Shown one piece after another: positions 60,271 to 64,000 of a DNA stretch of 64,000 bases. The stretch is from Gordionus sp. m RMFG-2023. Its lineage: Eukaryota; Nematomorpha; Gordioida; Chordodea; Parachordodidae. How positions within the stretch are numbered: position 1 is the first letter of the stretch; the number at the start of each line of letters is the position of its first letter. The notes under the pieces are model-generated. The model was not told the DNA's origin. It ran no database searches and was given only the letters and a program-made list of their open reading frames with translations. The translations under genes and the position numbers were made by a program. The stretch covers positions 73,385,561-73,449,560 of the forward strand of contig NC_088775.1 in NCBI RefSeq assembly GCF_954871325.1, given 5' to 3'.

Positions 60271-61465
60271 CAGTATTGTTAAACACTGCTTTTATAAGTA
60301 GCGCGCATCGCTCTATTTTTTCAAAATAGTACCATTGGTATAAAATATGACTAAAAATTTAAATATATATATAATTTATTTATATTATATTGCATTTCAA
60401 TAATATTAACATTTCTATACTGTCATCCCTAAGTCTAGAACGACGATCAGTAAGTATAAGCTTTGACTAAATAATCGTTCAGCACTAGAACTTTAGGGTA
60501 ATGTAGTATTAAATTTAACATTTTTATATAAGAAAAATCATCAAAAATATTTATTTGAGTATTTTTAGATTTAAAAAAATGCGTTTAGAGGATTTTCAAT
60601 ATTATTATTATTTATTTCAAAAAAATAGGTGGCGATCTAGCTAGGGTCAGTCTAAAATTTTAACAGTAATAGCTAGAATAAAAATTATGTAGGGGATAAG
60701 TGGCATAAATGGCCATAATTGCTGACTGGCTAAGCCACCCCCCTTTCCATTGAATCAATTTCTCTCAAAATTGGTCAAAATATGAAAGGATTGAAATACG
60801 TATTTAGCCTCTTTTGATAAAATTTATAAATCTATAAATAGATGAGTGGTTAATTTTAAGCATCTTTAACATCCAGATTGTTTGGAAGGGGCCAGAAAAT
60901 TAACTTTCACATAAACTCATCTAGCTCAAAAACTGTGATTCAAATTTTATTTTAAAGATTAAGGATTGGCCTATATATTGATATTAAATGTGTTTGATAT
61001 ATTACTCTTATTCCCTCAAGTTGAAGCTATGAATCTTGTTTGATAATAAACTCTTAAGACACATCTTACAACGAAATTTATACCCTGTATTAATTTATTT
61101 ATCGAGATTACAATATTTTGCGAATTTAGGAAATAGAATTCTCATATTATTATAATTGTCGATATAATCTGTAACAATATTATCTTTAATATAAATTTCT
61201 ATTGTCGACTTTTTAAATTTTAATTATTTTGAAAGCAGATTTATAATGCAAAATTTAAATTTCAAAATTAAAATTAAATTATGATTTTAGAATTTATAAA
61301 ATTATAAATATATATATTTTATTAATTTTTGGTGAATTTATTATATAAAATTGAGAGCTACTTCGCTATTTTCAAATTAGTAGCGAGCTACAGCTATTTC
61401 TTTTTAAAGTAGCACGTTAAATCTACTGCTATTGAAAAAAATAGCGCAATAGTTTAACAACACTG
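60271..61465. mobile_element. Non-autonomous hAT-like element with CAGTGTTGTTAAAC ends
   Basis: Left end CAGTATTGTTAAACACTGCT followed by gtagcgcgcatcgc; right end, reverse-complemented, CAGTGTTGTTAAACTATTGC, with tagcgagctac and gtagcacgtta near it. The inverted ends match well, but no target duplication is obvious and no transposase frame was found in the 1.2 kb. It shares GTTGTTAAAC with the MITE family at 44109, 48661 and 55972. Confidence 0.7.
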
Positions 61466-63155
61466 TTTGTAAAAACAACCTATTATTTCTACAAGCCCAG
61501 ATTCAGAGGCAATTTACCTCTCCACATTTTTAAATTGGTAGGCTTACAGGAAATGAGAATGAATAAAGATAAGCTCTCAAGAAATGTGTAAAGTTTTATG
61601 ATGGGTAGGGTATAAGAACTAGAAATATATATAAGTTAGTTATATATAAATATATTTGTAATAAAATTCTTTACAACGTTAGGGGCAAGATTTTTTAAAT
61701 TAAAAATTTATGTAAAAATATTCTATCCTATCATGTTGCTGCAGAATCTGCTTTGGTCTCGGCAATGGCATATCCAGAATTTTTTATGGAGTAAATTCTA
61801 ATAGGTTTTATTTTAAATATTCCTTCTTTTTCCATTATATTTTTTTATTTACTTTTATAAAATATTCTATCACTTAAATCCCATGAAGTTGGCGAAACAA
61901 TTGGACACACTAATTATAAGATAGCAAATATTTAATGCTTTATTAGTATAGCTATTAATCTCTCAATCAATTATCCCAACTACAAAAAAAATACGGTGTC
62001 ATACCATGCGTGAAGTCTACCAAACTTTTGAAAATACTAATTCTGAAACTTAGATTAATAAAGCATTGGCTAAATGCATAATGTAAAAAATGCCTAACAT
62101 TTTTGTCTGAGTGTTTTGAGCATCTGAAGTATTTATGGTAATTTTATCATACAGTTAAATTCTCAAAACTAGATAAGTCTCTAAGGAATTAATTTAAAGC
62201 TCAGGTTATGGGTGTAATAACATAACATCTATATATTCGTGTATGAATCAATTGTTTAAAAAAGTGCCAAATTTTTAATTGAATTTTTTTATCCGATCTT
62301 GGAAACTTCGCAAAAATATTGAACAAATCATAATATCTATTTATAAACTCCTTTATTTTAAAACACTGTTTCGTCATGTAAATATTTTAGAATAATTGCT
62401 CTAAGATTGTTAACTCAAATTATTTTTAGTCGCTACCTTCATAGTGAAAGCAAATATTATGACAGCAAATATTTAAATATTGAATTTTGTAATCTTTATA
62501 TCATATTGATAATGAAAGTAATTTATCTATATATAGATATTAATAAAGCATTTTAAATACATTTAACAAATTTTTATACTTTAAAAATAACATTTTTAAT
62601 TTCCTTCTAAATCTTAACGAAATGACCGGGATTAAAATTTTCCAGAAGCTATTTTTCCTTTTATCCGCATATATTACCTTTATAAAATGCCAAACTAGTA
62701 AATTTAATTTGAAAATATTTTTTTTATTACTCTAATTATATTTATAAAAAGTTTTATTTTTATTTATGATTGTTTTATTAACCATGCACATTAATTATTT
62801 TCTTTTATGGTAGTGATATCTAAATTTTAATAAATCAAAAACATTTTGCCAGTGTTGAAATTTTTCGTTATGTATTATACAAATATTTAAAATTTACTTT
62901 CGAATTTAAGAAAATATATTTTTTAATTAAACACTAAATGGAGAAAAATCATAAATCAAAAGTTGAAATAAGTGTTTAAATATAAATTTTTAAATAAACT
63001 CTGTTATTATTGTAAAATAATATATTGTTATTTTTAATTTATATGTAAATGTTTATTTTTTACTGTCTAAGGCGTTACTTTAATCAATTTAATTTATTTG
63101 ACTTTACTTGTCCATTTAAATGTTTTTATTTTGAGGCGGCATTTTAACATATTAC
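61466..63155. other. AT-rich stretch without recognised genes
   Basis: No convincing open frame, exon or repeat family recognised on either strand. A ggcatatccagaatttttta motif at about 61768 resembles an element end but has no partner that I can find. Confidence 0.4.
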
Positions 63156-64000
63156 CAGTGGCATAGAGAATGGGGGTTAGGGTTAACCCCCCCCCCATAA
63201 CCCCCGATTAAATTTTTTTCTTATTCCGATTAATTTTATTTAAAAAACGGTTTCAATTATAATATATACGATATCAAAATGAAATATTTTTAAAAAAACA
63301 AATAAGAATTTTCAATTTTAAATGATAACATGGTTTAAAAATACATATTAAAAAAAAAATTATATGTAAAATATTAAATAACAATAAAAATATATTGTAA
63401 ATTTTTTCTGGCACAGTTAAATTAGATATTTATTAATTTAATAATAAAATTTATATTGTTAAACTAATTAGATAGTTTTAAATATTTTTATTAATTTTTT
63501 ATAATTTTTAAATAAAATAAAAATCATATGATTTGGTAAATATAATGAGAAAGTACAGGTGATTGCTAATATGTTTGGGATTAAAAAATTTAAACCTAGA
63601 ATAGTTTCTAGATAGTCCAATCGCTTAAATATTGTTGCATCTACGATTGAGGATTTTATAAAATAAATATTTTTATTCCCCTGATACATTTTTATTTCAA
63701 TTAAAGGAAAGATTTATTAATCACAATTTTATTTTAAACAGCTTTTATTTTCTTTTGTTGAGTCTGAATACACTTAAAACGCGAGAGGATATTGAGAAAA
63801 TCTCAGAGTTTTATTCTGATGAATTATCAGGATCGTATGATAATTTATTGTAATGTCGAATTTTGGTATAAAAATTTTGACAAAATGGAGTACTCTTTGA
63901 AATCAAAAAATACTTTGCAGGCTCTTTCTATGTGTAATTGCACTTTAGATTTCCTGCATAATATCAAAACATTGCTTTAGCTACCTTACCTATTAGCACC
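63156..64000 (+). mobile_element. hAT transposon (ZMYM1-like), 5' part, runs off the window
   Basis: Starts with a typical hAT end CAGTGGCATAGAGAATGGGG and a G/C run. + strand frames then give hAT transposase pieces: about 63586-63660 (PRIVSRQSNRLNIVASTIED), 63666-63850 (SPDTFLFQLKERFINHNFIL, then LKTREDIEKISEFY) and 63792-63980 (VEFWYKNFDKMEYSLKSKNT, then ALSMCNCTLDFL, NIKTLL). The end of the window cuts it just before the C-terminal dimerisation region. Frame changes show it is broken. Confidence 0.8.

Overview
The window is a strongly AT-rich stretch of eukaryotic nuclear DNA with GT-AG spliceosomal introns, mostly a few hundred bases long. It is crowded with decayed hAT transposons, hAT-type MITEs, a LINE with reverse-transcriptase motifs and a foldback-type element. 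The ZMYM1-like hAT transposases and the LINE type suggest an animal (for example an insect or cnidarian), but nothing in the sequence fixes the species. There is no rRNA, tRNA, CRISPR array or bacterial-type operon that I can see.

The main content is one host gene system on the + strand, from base 9 (already inside the gene) to about 57.3 kb. It is built of tiny phase-1 exons and larger domain exons. Two microexon types recur as tandem duplications of a unit of roughly 1.2 kb, introns included: type A (consensus DSTTKLVVTAKETTPFGSG) and type B (consensus GIDSTIEVESSGESTVSVSG). Both are Ser/Thr-rich, and nearly all are 51 or 54 nt, so any number can be joined without losing frame. Between these arrays lie four copies of a four-exon module, D-P-L-N. 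It encodes about 175-180 residues, carries four recurring cysteines and has a conserved DGxDI[FY] motif. The predicted product is a chain: module 1, Ser/Thr linker 1, module 2, linker 2, module 3, linker 3, module 4. I do not recognise the module family.

Layout: 0-5 kb module 1 (exon L not found), interrupted by a 1.8-kb hAT; 6.6-14.4 kb array 1; 14.9-18.5 kb module 2; 18.5-31.5 kb array 2, with a 2.7-kb hAT; 31.9-42.0 kb module 3, with a 5.4-kb foldback element and another hAT; 42.0-55.6 kb array 3, with a LINE, a hAT and MITEs; 55.7-57.3 kb module 4 and the likely 3' end. From 57.3 kb onward I see only transposon debris, ending in a hAT that runs off the window.

Modules 2 and 3, with the first exons of the arrays that follow them, are large segmental duplicates. 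Copy 2 has been inflated by later insertions, so the insertions can be ordered in time. The last exons of arrays 2 and 3 are visibly decaying (lost acceptors or donors). All exon calls rest on splice-site, phase and between-copy agreement read by eye; no transcript data were available.
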